From NCBI RefSeq assembly GCF_000002865.3, contig NW_001865052.1:13452-77451 (forward strand): a stretch of 64,000 nt of DNA, read 5' to 3'. The notes under the pieces were generated by a model, which was not told the DNA's origin, ran no database searches, and worked only from the letters and a program-made list of their open reading frames with translations. The first letter of the stretch is position 1, and each line of letters begins with the position of its first letter. Positions 18,923-29,691 of this stretch are shown in pieces. The stretch is from Monosiga brevicollis MX1. Lineage: Eukaryota > Opisthokonta > Choanoflagellata > Craspedida > Salpingoecidae. The translations under genes were made by a program, and so were the position numbers.

Positions 18923-21475
18923 TTAGAAAAAGCCGAGAGCAGACTTGCTGTACGAAACAAGCAGGTTCTTGGTCTGGCGGTAGTGGTCAAGGGCAACCTT
19001 GTGCGTCTCACGGCCGATACCGCTGCGCTTGTAACCTACGCGCATTCAACAAAGGGTGAGAAACAAGGAGTTGACGAGAGAAAAAATAAAAATAAAAAAA
19101 ATAAAAAATAAAAAATTAGAGTACAAAAGTGTCGTGAAGTGTTGCGAACGCAAGGGCCTTACCGCCAAAGGCAGCATGCGCGGGGTAAGCATGGTAGTTG
19201 TTGACCCAGACACGACCGGCGTGGATGCCACGGGGCACGAGGAAGGCCTCATGGGCATCGCGGGTGAAAACACCGGCGCCAAGGCCAAACTCCGTGTCAT
19301 TGGCAATTTCAATGGCCTCCTCGGGCGTCTTGAAGGTGCACAGGCTGGCCACCGGGCCAAAGATTTCCTCCTATAGAGGAAAAGCACGCAGTCCAGATAT
19401 GAGAGTGAGCGTAGAAAACCCCCAAGCCAACGACGGCACCTGCAAAGCCACGATATGAGGCATGCAAATGGGCCAATCGGACCTGGAAGACGCGCATCTT
19501 GTTGTTGCCGCGGAAAACGGTTGGCTCAATGTAAAAGCCGCCCTCGATGACCTTGGCCACATTGCCACCGGTCAGAACCTCGGCGCCCTCCTCACGACCA
19601 ATCTGCAGGTACTTTTGAATCTTATCATACTGCTCCAGACTGGCCTGGGCACCAACTTGGGTGTCCATATCCAGGGGGTTGCCAATCTGCGTGGCGTAAC
19701 GCGGCAAGCGAAAAGCAAAACAGGAGAGATTGTGAAAACAAAAGCGCATGCTGGCCGAGGCTGCCTGAGGCTTGTGACAAAAAGAAGTGTTGCTTTCGGT
19801 CGTGACGCTCGTACCTTCATGCGGGAAATGCGTTCCTTGAGCTTCTCCTGGAAGGCATCGGCAATGCTTTCCTGAACCAGGATGCGCGAGGGGCAGGTGC
19901 AGACCTCGCCTTGGTTGAAGGCGAAGAGTGCAGCACCCTCAAGGCACTTGTCAAGAAACTCGTCGTCGGCATCCATGACGCTCTCGAAGAAGACATTGGG
20001 CGACTTGCCACCCAGCTCCAGCGTGACGGGAATAATGTTGTTGGTGGCTGTCATGTTACAACAGGACGGGCGGTGAGAAGTCGATGCACTTCGAGAGAGG
20101 TATACAGGAATGCGGGTATACCGGTTCAAATGGATTCAAAGCGGCTGCCACGTACCAGCCATCATAATTTTTTGACCGGTGGTGGTCTCGCCGGTAAAGG
20201 CAATCTTGGCGATGCGGCTGCTACCAGCCAGGGCTGCGCCGGCCTCGGGACCAAAGCCATGGACAATGTTGACAACACCCTTGGGCAAGATGTCAGCAAT
20301 CAGCTCCATCATCTCGCAGATGGAGACGGGTGTCTGCTCTGCGGGCTTCATGACCACGCAGTTACCCGCCGCCAGGGCTGGGGCGAGCTTCCAGGCAGCC
20401 ATAAGCTAAAAAGTGATTTTGACGGCCAAGTCATTTGCGGGCGGTGAGCTGGGGGAGAGTAGCAAGCTTGTTACGATGAATGCTTCAAGAGGGGAAGGCA
20501 AAAGCATACCGCGGGAAAGTTCCAGGGAATGATCTGGCCCACAACGCCGAGGGGCTCGTGGATGTGCATGGCAACGGTGTAAGGGTCAATCTCGGCAATC
20601 GCACCTGAGAAGATTCATCATTGATATCGAGTCAGAGAGAGAAAAAGAGCAATCAGTGAAGTCGGGTACCCCGTTGGCTGCGCGCACTTGAGCTGGGTTG
20701 GAAAGATGCTTACCCTCATCAGCACGAAGGCAGCCAGCAAAGTAGCGAAAGTGGTCGACAACGAGGGGAATGTCGGCGGCTGCGGCCAAAACAGGGCAGT
20801 AGCAGTGAGATGGACGTGTGGACATACTGGCATGGGGCACTCGCGCGAGCAGCAAACGGCTCTCCGACATACCCGTGGTCTCGCGGATGGGCTTGCCGTT
20901 GTCAATGGTCTGGAGGCAGGGGCCGGCAGTCGGTAAGGAATGAGTGCCGATGGGTTTGTTTGAGGGGCATGCCTCGCCAGGTTGACGATGACTGATGGAG
21001 CATGCCTGTAAAGCGGTAGCCCACCTCGAGGAGCGCCAGGCGGTCAATGTTCTTCTCGAGAGCGTCGGCAATCTTGAGGAGCATGTTGGAGCGCTCGGCC
21101 ACCGAGGTCTTGCCCCAGGCCGGGAAGGCGGCATGGGCAGCATCGAGGGCAAGGTCAACATCGTTGGCCTTGGAGCGGGGTGCCTGGCAGACAACCTCGC
21201 CATTGATGGGCGAGACGTTGTCGAAATATTCGCCTGTTACCACCACCGCAAACGCATTGCCGTGTGAGGACCGGGCACGTTGCCTATTGACACTAGAGTG
21301 GTGTTGGGTTCGCACCGTCCAGGGGGGCAACAAATTCGCCGTTGATAAAGTTGCCGTAGCGCTCCTTCATGCCCGACTTTTCGCGCAGGGCCTGGGCGCT
21401 CAGGGCGCGAGTGGCCATGAGGGTTGGGGCAGCCGCCATGCGGCGCGTTGCCGTGATGATGGCGTTCAGGGCCAT
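18923..21475 (-). CDS. NAD(P)-dependent aldehyde dehydrogenase, ExaC/AldB type
   Basis: Oxidises aldehydes, probably acetaldehyde or similar, to carboxylic acids. Ten exons join in frame to 524 residues: 21316-21475, 21025-21233, 20873-20909, 20714-20779, 20510-20604, 20156-20405, 19815-20047, 19483-19686, 19163-19370, 18923-19035. Conserved features run in order: [11 protein letters not shown], the KPAEQTP cofactor region, [18 protein letters not shown] with the general-base Glu, the catalytic segment [18 protein letters not shown], and [13 protein letters not shown]. The [11 protein letters not shown] form and the ending ALGFF are typical of bacterial ExaC/AldB enzymes rather than animal ALDH2 (NQGQCC). 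About 35 Arg/Ala-rich residues precede the usual start and could be a mitochondrial presequence. The ten introns show that the gene is fully eukaryotic now; an old bacterial origin is plausible. The family call is firm. Confidence 0.95.
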
Positions 21476-23500
21476 GGTGTGGATGAGGACAAGTCGATTA
21501 CAGGACCAAGAAGCAGAACCAGGAGGAAAGGTGTTCTCTACAAGGAAACGAGGCAGAGACATCAGGAATGAGAGGGGTGGGGGCGTAGCGTAAGTGATGT
21601 TGCATCGGTGTCTCTAGTGGGTGGTGATGAGTGGAACACCAAAACAAGGGTTGGTCATCGCAAAGCTTGTAGTCGAATGGAAGACGGTGGCCCAGTCATG
21701 AAATGAAGACGGTTGTCAAGCTTGTTTTGAACCCAAAGCCGTGGTACCAAACGCCATTTCAAACGATACAAGTGGGAAGCGGGTCAACACCAGCTGCCAT
21801 TTCCAACCACAAGACAACAGAGAGGTTGGAAAAAAAAACATCAACCATCAATCATCAACCATCGTCCATCGTCCATCGTCCGTCGCCATTGCCATTGCCA
21901 TCGTCCATCGCCACCCATCGAAGACCGTGTGCGATTGTGTAGGGAGGTGGCCAACATCAACGCATTGCGGTTCACAAGTACACAACGCTCCACGACCAGA
22001 CGACTGCCAACCACCCCCCACCAAATTCACCGCTTTCCCTTTATGGAAAAAAAAAAAAAAAAAAAAAAAAACAGTGCAGCCTCACTGGCATCAAGCCGTC
22101 GTGATGGCGTAGAAGCCATTCACCACCAGTGCCACGATCAACGCCAACGGCATTGGCAACAAAACAGCAGCGGCGCCAGTGGCTTACCCGAGGAACAACG
22201 GCAGGCACCACGACACGACCAGTGAACCAAAAATGAGAAAAAAAAACAAGCCCACACATCAACATGGACAACATCACCCTAATACTTCATTAACCATAAC
22301 ATATGCGTCAATAACTAACACTGTTATTGTATAACAATCTACGAAAACCTTGTATATCGATTCACAAGACTTGTAAACAATCGGCATGGTGGTGGTGTCT
22401 CCAAAACCCCACCTAATGGAAGGGCGTGTTGCCATTGTTGTCATTACCTTTTTGCATTTGAATATACACAAGTTGAATCGTGTATCACAGTACAAGTATT
22501 GATATATTGGTTTAATGCAGTTCTGTAGGTGGATAGTACCTTACTTTTCGTCGTAGTATCTCCACTTATCGTAGTATAATTCTATATAATTGATGCCAAC
22601 TTCAAAGTTGATGTCGCGTTTTGCTTACGGTGGTGTGTGTTTTCTTTTTTAAAAATGGTGTTTACCTCTCGCGCGTGCTTGGCGCTTCCAACCGTTTGAC
22701 TGGCCGGCTCGGCTGATGATGATCCAGTCCGCCGGTCTGGACGAGACATACTCTCCAACACACGCGACACCTCTGAGGCAGTGCTACACTGTTGTTTATC
22801 CCCACTGGGTCGACATGGTGTGGAATATGCTCGACTTGGTTGCGACAGGTCGCTGCCGTTTGTGAAGCCAGAGACCATGTTTTTTGTGCAGTTCACACAC
22901 CAATGCTACGGAGATACGCTTGACTACGATCATCATGTGGTGTTCGCGCCCTTTCAACATCACGTCACCGTCGGTTTGGCAGCGGCCACTGGAGTTTCCA
23001 AGAACTCCACCCATCCAAACTTCTGCTCGCAGACGAAGCAGAACACGAATAGAGTGACGATATGTCAAAGTTACAAAGGTCACGAACGCAGTGAATGTTC
23101 AAACGACTATGAGAAAAAAATTCACAAGCATCAAGTTGTGTCAAGCAGCGGGACCAAGACAGCAGTGGGTGGCAAGACATGGATGGAGTGTTTGCTGCCA
23201 GGGCCCTCCAAACGCGCCCAGCAAACACTGGACAAGCACACATGACAAAAAGGGAGAAACCCCCGGCTCAAAGGGGCGAGACAAGCAAGACAAAAAACGG
23301 TGGCGGACCGGCCGCCGAGAGAGGCATGCCCTGGAAAAGTGGGGCGCCAAGCCACAGTCGTGGAAGTCAGACGGGAAAACGAAGAGAAAAAAAAAAAAAG
23401 AGCAGATACACGCCGCTTTATCCCATGCGGTTGTCAAACTCTTCTGAAGGCAATTGCTCCTAGCCAAGCCAAGAAGAAAATGACAAGGACATGTGGTGAG
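21476..23500. other. long intergenic stretch with simple repeats
   Basis: No gene is supportable. Features seen are a CCATCGTCCATCGCC-type imperfect repeat at about 21850-21920, a long A run at about 22044-22071, AT-rich sequence at 22250-22600 and an A-rich run near 23385. Open frames between 22580 and 23470 are mutually overlapping on both strands and resemble nothing I recognise. Some of this must serve as the promoter of the aldehyde dehydrogenase gene and the 3' flank of the RPB11 gene. Confidence 0.5.
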
Positions 23501-24334
23501 TTATGCAAGGCTTGTGGCAGATAGACCAGTTATCACAACGCCCTGAAGGCTCGGTCTGCCACAGGCTCTATCTACAGCCTCTCGAAAAAAGATGCGCTGT
23601 CGTACCCGAAGTGAGCTTTGCAAGTGGGCCACATCGTAGATGACATCGTGCAAGGCCTGCTTCAGAGCCTCCTTGGGGCTGTACTGTGCCGTGGTATGCA
23701 CTCGCAGCAAAATGTAGTGCTCCAAAGGATGGGGCACCTTGTAGCCTATCCGACACAGTTAAGACAAGCGAACTCGATCGATGAGTACAGGCCCCCCATG
23801 CACCTGTTTTCGATATTCGCCGGCCCAAAGTGTCGCACAAACCTGCAAAAAGAACGCGGGGATCCTTGGCCAATTGACTACACGCATCAATGAAGCAGCA
23901 CGGGTAGGTTAAGCAGCCCCAGGAAAAGACGTGACCAGTATCAAGTCCAAGGAAAAAAGATTACTGCCTGTCAAAATGAACGGGCAGACGGAGCGGGTAA
24001 GCCGCCAACACGCACCTGGCCAAAAGGTTGCCGACGGTGTGATCCTCGCGGTTCATGCGGAAAGTGCCCGCGTTGGGCACCTTTGAATCGGGCTCGTATG
24101 TAATTTTGGCTTCGCCATCCTCCAAGCGAAAGCTCTCTAAGGCAATTCAAGAACCATGATTGCCCACCAGCACCATCATGCCGTGAGCTACTTGCGACAA
24201 ACACATAAAGGCTCCACCCCTTCAAGCTCGAAATTCGACACGCAAACGTGCAACGGTCGCCAAAAAGGCCTGCCTCCCACAGTGACAATGCAATGCAGAC
24301 AAGTGCACGTACCAAAGGGATCGGGTGCGTTCAT
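23501..24334 (-). CDS. POLR2J: RNA polymerase II subunit RPB11
   Basis: RPB11 pairs with RPB3 in the assembly platform of nuclear RNA polymerase II. Four exons (24313-24334, 24016-24136, 23843-23877, 23501-23745) join to about 140 residues. The opening MNAPDPF, then [55 protein letters not shown] and YSPKEALKQALHDV align along the whole RPB11 family, including the DHT(L/V)GN motif of the alpha-like dimerisation domain. Human RPB11 is about 117 residues. The extra length here is a C-terminal extension after LQSSLRVRQ; an unspliced intron there could also produce it. The first coding exon is only 22 nt. It is divergent from the eIF2 gamma gene. Confidence 0.95.
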
Positions 24335-24841
24335 CGCAACGTTTTGCGGCGGCTCAAATGGACCTCCTCCCAACAAGAAAAAAAAGCAAAAAAAAAAAAA
24401 AAAGCAAAAGCAAATCCCGTGTAATCTAGCCACCACATGCACCCCATGCGCGCGCGCCGAGGGTGAGCTCGGCAATCGGAAACATCCATGACAATGCACC
24501 AAGTCAAACCAAGCCTGACGCAACGTAGCCAAAGATGGTCATGCATCTACCCCCCAATGCCCCGCGCCTCTTTTCGCCTCTCCGTCAACTTTCCGCACAA
24601 TGGACCTCCCGAGCACGCTCGACATCAGAGACACCCCTCCCTGGCCATGCCCGGTCATCCGCACTCACCGTCACACACACACCGAGTAAACTGTTTGAAA
24701 CAGATGTTTTTGTACCAGTTACATCTGTCCTTCACCAAATGTTACTCAAACTCGTTAACACAAGAATTACCACCAACAATCCTGTATCGCCTAACCCCAA
24801 TTAATCATCGCATTTTAGTTCAAAACTTGCAAAAGGCCGAG
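24335..24841. promoter_or_regulatory. shared divergent promoter region, RPB11 / eIF2 gamma
   Basis: About 507 bp separates two start codons facing away from each other, both of broadly expressed core genes. The region includes an A-rich run at 24376-24406 and no other gene. No TATA box or specific motif is convincingly placed. Bidirectional promoter function is inferred from the arrangement only. Confidence 0.5.
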
Positions 24842-27735
24842 ATGAGCGGATTGAGCGAACAGCGCCTGGACAAGCTCGTGGGTCACTCGCTCCTCGCTGC
24901 GCTTCCCGCTGTGTGCCGCTTCTCTGCCCCCGGCTGCCGTTTCGCTGTTGGCATGCCCTGCCCGGTTGTGTGAGGGCGGTGGTGGTAGTTGGCGTGGGCT
25001 CTGTACCCTTTTTTTTTTGGCTGCTTTTATCCCATGCTTCATTTGTCTTTGTATTCTGACGGCAACGTGCAACACGTTCTCTTTTGTGTGGCGCGATAAC
25101 GTGCGCGCAATGACATGTGTGTGGCGTACCTTGGCGAGTGGGCGACGCTGCGCGTGCTCTTGCCGTCCACATTGGCCGGCTATCGTTTCTCCCTGGTGTC
25201 GCGTCGTGTTTGGAACCTATTCTTTGCTCCTTCTTCTTCTCCTCTTTGTCTCTGCTGCGCGCTCTCCTGTCTTGTCGTGCTAAGCTCGAGCTTTGCTGTT
25301 GTGTCGCACTCGACGGGCCTTGCGGCGCGATTCTTAGATTTACCAACCGCTCACATGTGCCAAACCCCCCTCTTCCTTCATCACAGGATGTGGCGGCCTT
25401 GACGCCCCTGACCCCCGAGGTCATCAGCCGTCAGGCGACCATCAACATCGGTGCGTTTGTTGATCGATGCAATTCAACGCACCGGCACGGGCATGCACAC
25501 ACGCCCAGAGTGTCGCCATGATTTGCCCCCTGGCTTTGGAGCCTGCAGACACACCGACTCATGACTTGTTTGGCTGGGCATTGGGCGCGTGCTTGCCTGT
25601 TGTACACTTTGGTGTTGACCCACAGGTACCATTGGTCATGTGGCGCACGGCAAGTCCACCCTCGTCAAATCCATCTCGGGCGTGCAAACCGTCCGTTTCA
25701 AAAACGAACTCCGCCGTAACATTACCATCAAGCTCGGTTACGCCAATGCCAAGGTCCGCTCCCAGGCCCTCATCATAGATCTGCTTCACCGTCCTCTTGC
25801 TGCCCCCCCCCACCTCATCGTCGTTTCTTGGCCCTCTCTCTCGCAGATCTACAGATGCAACAAGTGCCCCAACCTGATGAAGTACAAGTACGTAGTCTTG
25901 CTCGCTTGTGCAAGGCAAAGACATCAAACATGGAGGCATCGTCACTGCCCGACTGTATACAACCTCTTGAAGCGGTCCTTGAACCGGCTCTGGTCGGGCG
26001 GTCGTCCTCATTGTATCGCTTTCTGTTATTAGATCCCTGGGCAGTGGTAACCCCGATGCGCCCAAGTGCAATGTTCCTGGCTGCGACGGAACGCTCGCGC
26101 TCAAGCGGTCAGTTCCGTCATATGTTTTCCTCCTTGTCGTGTCTGCCACGTTCTACCTGTCGACCTTATCGTGCCTCGTTTTCTCACTCTGTCGTCCCAA
26201 CTTCCTTGTCCATCGCTCGCCTTATCACAGCCACGTGTCTTTTGTCGATTGCCCTGGTCACGATATCCTCATGGCTACCATGCTTAACGGCGCGGCTGTC
26301 ATGGACGCCGCCTTGTTGCTGATTGGTATGTCTGGGCTCCAAAGACTTCAAGGGAAAAAAAAAGCATATTCAAAGTATTTGGCTCAATTTTTTATTTTTT
26401 TTGTGTGTGTGTGACGCGTCTGTCAGCCGGCAACGAATCCTGCCCTCAGCCCCAGACCTCGGAGCATTTGGCTGCCATTGAGATTATGAAGTTGAAGCAC
26501 ATTATCATTCTGCAGAACAAGATTGATCTCGTCAAGGAGGCACAAGCCAAGGAGCAGCACGGGCAGATTGTTGACTTTGTCAAGGGTGCGTGGTTGTTTT
26601 TTGTCTCTTGTTTTCATTGAGTGCTTGGATGTCCGGTTGTGTCTGGCGCTCACCGGCTGCCTGGATTGATGCCATGTCGTGTCCATAACAGGAACCATCG
26701 CCGAGAGCGCGCCCGTGGTCCCGATTTCCGCTCAGCTGCGTTACAACATTGAGGTCATCAACGAGTACATTTGCTCGCAGATCCCTGTGCCCAAGCGTGA
26801 CTTTATCTCTCCCCCTCGTCTGATTGTGATCCGTTCTTTCGACGTCAACCGTCCCGGTTGCGAGGTTGATGATCTCAACGGCGGTGTTGCCGGTGGCAGT
26901 ATCCTGCAAGGCGTGCTCAAGCGCGGTCAGGTCAGTGTCGAATCGGCAGCTTGTAGAGCCACTTTATTCTGCTCTTCCCCGCTCCTTTTTCTCTCGCTCT
27001 GAGCAGGGGCCTGCACTCATCACGAAGCACGTTGCCTTATTTTCTGTTGCTTGGGGTGAATCCAGGAGATTGAGGTGCGCCCAGGTATCGTGTCCAAGGA
27101 TGACCAGGGCAAGCTCAAGTGCATGCCGATTCGCTCCGAGGTGTTGTCGCTCAAGGCCGAGAAGAACGAGCTCGAGTATGCCGTTCCCGGCGGTCTTATT
27201 GGTGTGGGTACTTTGATCGACCCCACCATCTGCCGTGCCGATCGTCTGGTCGGTCAGGTTCTGGGCGAGGTGGGCCAGCTGCCCCCCGTTTACACGGAGC
27301 TCGAAATCTCGTATTATCTGCTGCGTCGTCTTCTCGGTGTGCGTACCGAGGGTGACAAGAAGGCTGCCAAGGTCCAAAAGCTCAGCAAGAACGAGGTTCT
27401 CATGGTCAACATTGGTTCCCTTTCCACTGGTGGTCGCGTCCTGGCCGTCAAGGCTGATTTGGCCAAGATTGCTCTCACGCAGCCCGTCTGCACAGAGGTA
27501 GGGCTTGCCCGTGCTTATTAGTGGTTCACTTGGCTTCTGCGCCGATCTGTCGTACCAGCGAGGTGGCACGTTCTCATTCAACGAAACTGTTGCTTTTGTG
27601 TTTTGTTTTTCGTGTGTGAATCAGGATGGCGAGCGCATCGCTCTGAGCCGACGTGTCGAGAAGCACTGGCGCCTCATTGGCTGGGGTCAGATCAGGAAGG
27701 GCGTCAAGATTGCCCTTGACACGGACAACGAGTAA
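24842..27735 (+). CDS. EIF2S3: translation initiation factor eIF2 subunit gamma
   Basis: This GTPase subunit of eIF2 delivers initiator Met-tRNA to the 40S ribosome. Ten exons (24842-24877, 25387-25450, 25626-25753, 25847-25887, 26033-26107, 26231-26325, 26427-26585, 26692-26930, 27066-27497, 27625-27735) join in frame to 459 residues. G motifs are GHVAHGKST (G1), the [13 protein letters not shown] switch region, VDCPGHD (G3), NKIDLVKE (G4) and [10 protein letters not shown] (G5). A zinc ribbon is formed by CNKCPN and CNVPGC. Domain II/III sequences such as [18 protein letters not shown] and [12 protein letters not shown] match animal eIF2 gamma almost residue for residue. Length is normal. 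The first coding exon is short, as is common in this window. Confidence 0.98.
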
Positions 27736-28111
27736 ATACCAAACAGAACAAGAAGAAGAAGAAGAAGAAGCAACAGCCGCAGCAGCAATCAAGTTAACAA
27801 AAAGAAGAATCTGCTTTGATCCGTGAATGAGAGCACCAGGCTCTAGGGCACGACGTCTACCTTGTCTCGTGCCAGCCGCATGCCTCTGCAGCCATTGTGG
27901 CTCCCTCCTCGTGGGACGAGATCTAGTTCTTGAAGGAGGAGGGCCTGCCATCCAAGTCTCATCCCTCTGATCGTTCGCCTTTGCATCAATCCAACAACAA
28001 AAATCGGGCTCCCCTTTGCCTTTCGACCTTACACAGTCAAACCGGTCGCAGTCATAACTTAAAAAAAAAAATGCCAACACGACTTTTTGGCTTTTGAAAC
28101 TGCACATGTGA

Positions 28112-28197
<86 letters not shown>

Positions 28198-28620
28198 TGG
28201 CAACGCGCATTTGCCACGTCGCTCAGGAGATTCTTTCGAGTCGGGCACACTTACTGGCCCCTTGGCTTGCCTTGCTCGCTCGCTTCGTCACTGAAACACC
28301 CGTGGCAGGCTTGACCTCGCGTCGGCATCCTCAGGTGAGAACCTCGCTTGCTTGCCTGGTTGCTGCAACATGCCAGCGTTTCTGCTCTCCAGGCGTGAGC
28401 CATCGGCGGAGATGGCTTGCCGACCTTCTTGCTCTTTCGACTCTCTCGTTCCCAGTTGGCCTCCCAGTGCATAGCACGTCCTTACCTTGTGCACCTACGT
28501 TCTCTCATTGCATCTGCTCGCTGTTTGCGTGCCCGCTTTCTTTTGGCGCCCGCTTTCTTTTGGCGCGCCTGTCCACGCCCTCTTGCTTTCGCAGGCCACT
28601 TCCGGCTCCAGCCCGGCAAG
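27736..28620. other. intergenic region before ORMDL
   Basis: Holds the 3' flank of the eIF2 gamma gene and the upstream region of the ORMDL gene. A long sense-strand (CT)n tract and pyrimidine-rich sequence precede the ORMDL start. No coding exon is recognised. Confidence 0.5.
28115..28194 (+). repeat. (CT)n microsatellite upstream of ORMDL
   Basis: Near-perfect CT repeat of about 80 bp, with one interruption, on the coding strand about 430 bp upstream of the ORMDL ATG. Confidence 0.95.
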
Positions 28621-29393
28621 ATGGCGCTCAAATACAGCGTCAGCAACCCCAACGAGACATGGATTAACAGCAATGGCTTTATCCTCTTTTACTTCTTTGC
28701 CATCCTGGTCGTGCATTTGGTCCTCCTCAGCTTCCCCTTCCTCAGCACGGAGAGCGTCTGGACCCTCACCAACACCGTGCACAGCCTGGTCGGTTCACCG
28801 CAGTCCAGCCCTGAAATTCAATTTGCCCCCCTCTCTCCGACCTCGACCTGTGAACTCACCTCGACCCATCGCCTTGTTCTAGGTCAATTTCTTGCTGTTG
28901 CATTGGTACAAGGGTGCCCCCTTTGTGACCATGGACCAGGAATCGGATTCCAAGACCCAGTGGGAGCAGCTCACGGCCAACAATGAGCTCGACATTTACA
29001 AACGCTTCCTCATCGCGGCTCCCATCATTGTGTACGTCCCGCCACAATGTGACCTAACAGGCATTCTACCATGCTCTTTGCAGCTGCATCATGTCCCGCG
29101 CCTCTTCACTTGACTCATCCGTTTCCTTGATCGCCCCACCAGCTTCTTTATTGCCGTTGCCTACACTCACTACAACTCAGTGCACTTTCTCATCAACCTG
29201 GCTTTTCTGGCGTTGGCCGTCATCCCCAAGATTCCTGGCCTCTACGGCGTATGTTGCGTTTTCTTGCGTCTGCTCCATCTAGAGCCTTTTTGCCACTTTC
29301 TCCCCAATTTCTCCCCACTCGCTTGACACATGTCTGATCGTGCGTTTTGCAAACTCGTCGTAGGTTCGTCTGTTCGGCATCAATCGCTACTAG
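28621..29393 (+). CDS. ORMDL: ORMDL family regulator of sphingolipid synthesis
   Basis: ORMDL/Orm proteins sit in the endoplasmic reticulum membrane and restrain serine palmitoyltransferase. Four exons (28621-28788, 28883-29031, 29143-29248, 29364-29393) join to 150 residues, close to the family length of 153. Matching blocks are NPNETWINSNGF near the N-terminus, VWTLTNTVHSL, the conserved TQWEQL element, YKRFLIAAPIIV, YTHYNSVHFLIN and the C-terminal VRLFGINRY. Four hydrophobic segments are visible. The gene converges on the RhoGEF gene, with 298 bp between stops. Confidence 0.97.
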
Positions 29394-29691
29394 GCCTCTT
29401 GAACGCGCACCTCCCTCCACTTGACACTCGACTCGCCCCTGATTACAAAGGGCATCTCCACATCCATGCCCTCTGCTTGGCCCCGTCCAAACTGCCTGCG
29501 GCGGCACAGCTCTGGCCTGCCCCACGAGTGCGGGTGTTATTTTTGGCGGGTCCACATTTCCCGAGTAACAACTGAAATTCAGCACACTTTTTTGGTCGTT
29601 GTTTTGCAGTGATGTAGCAGTAATGTCCGTATCAATTCATCCCATAAAAAATCTTCAAAACTCGACCGACCGATCCAAACGGCGGCACGTG

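Noticed and set aside
22582-23470. Several overlapping open frames
   Set aside because: No homology, no splice pattern, and both strands are open to a similar degree.
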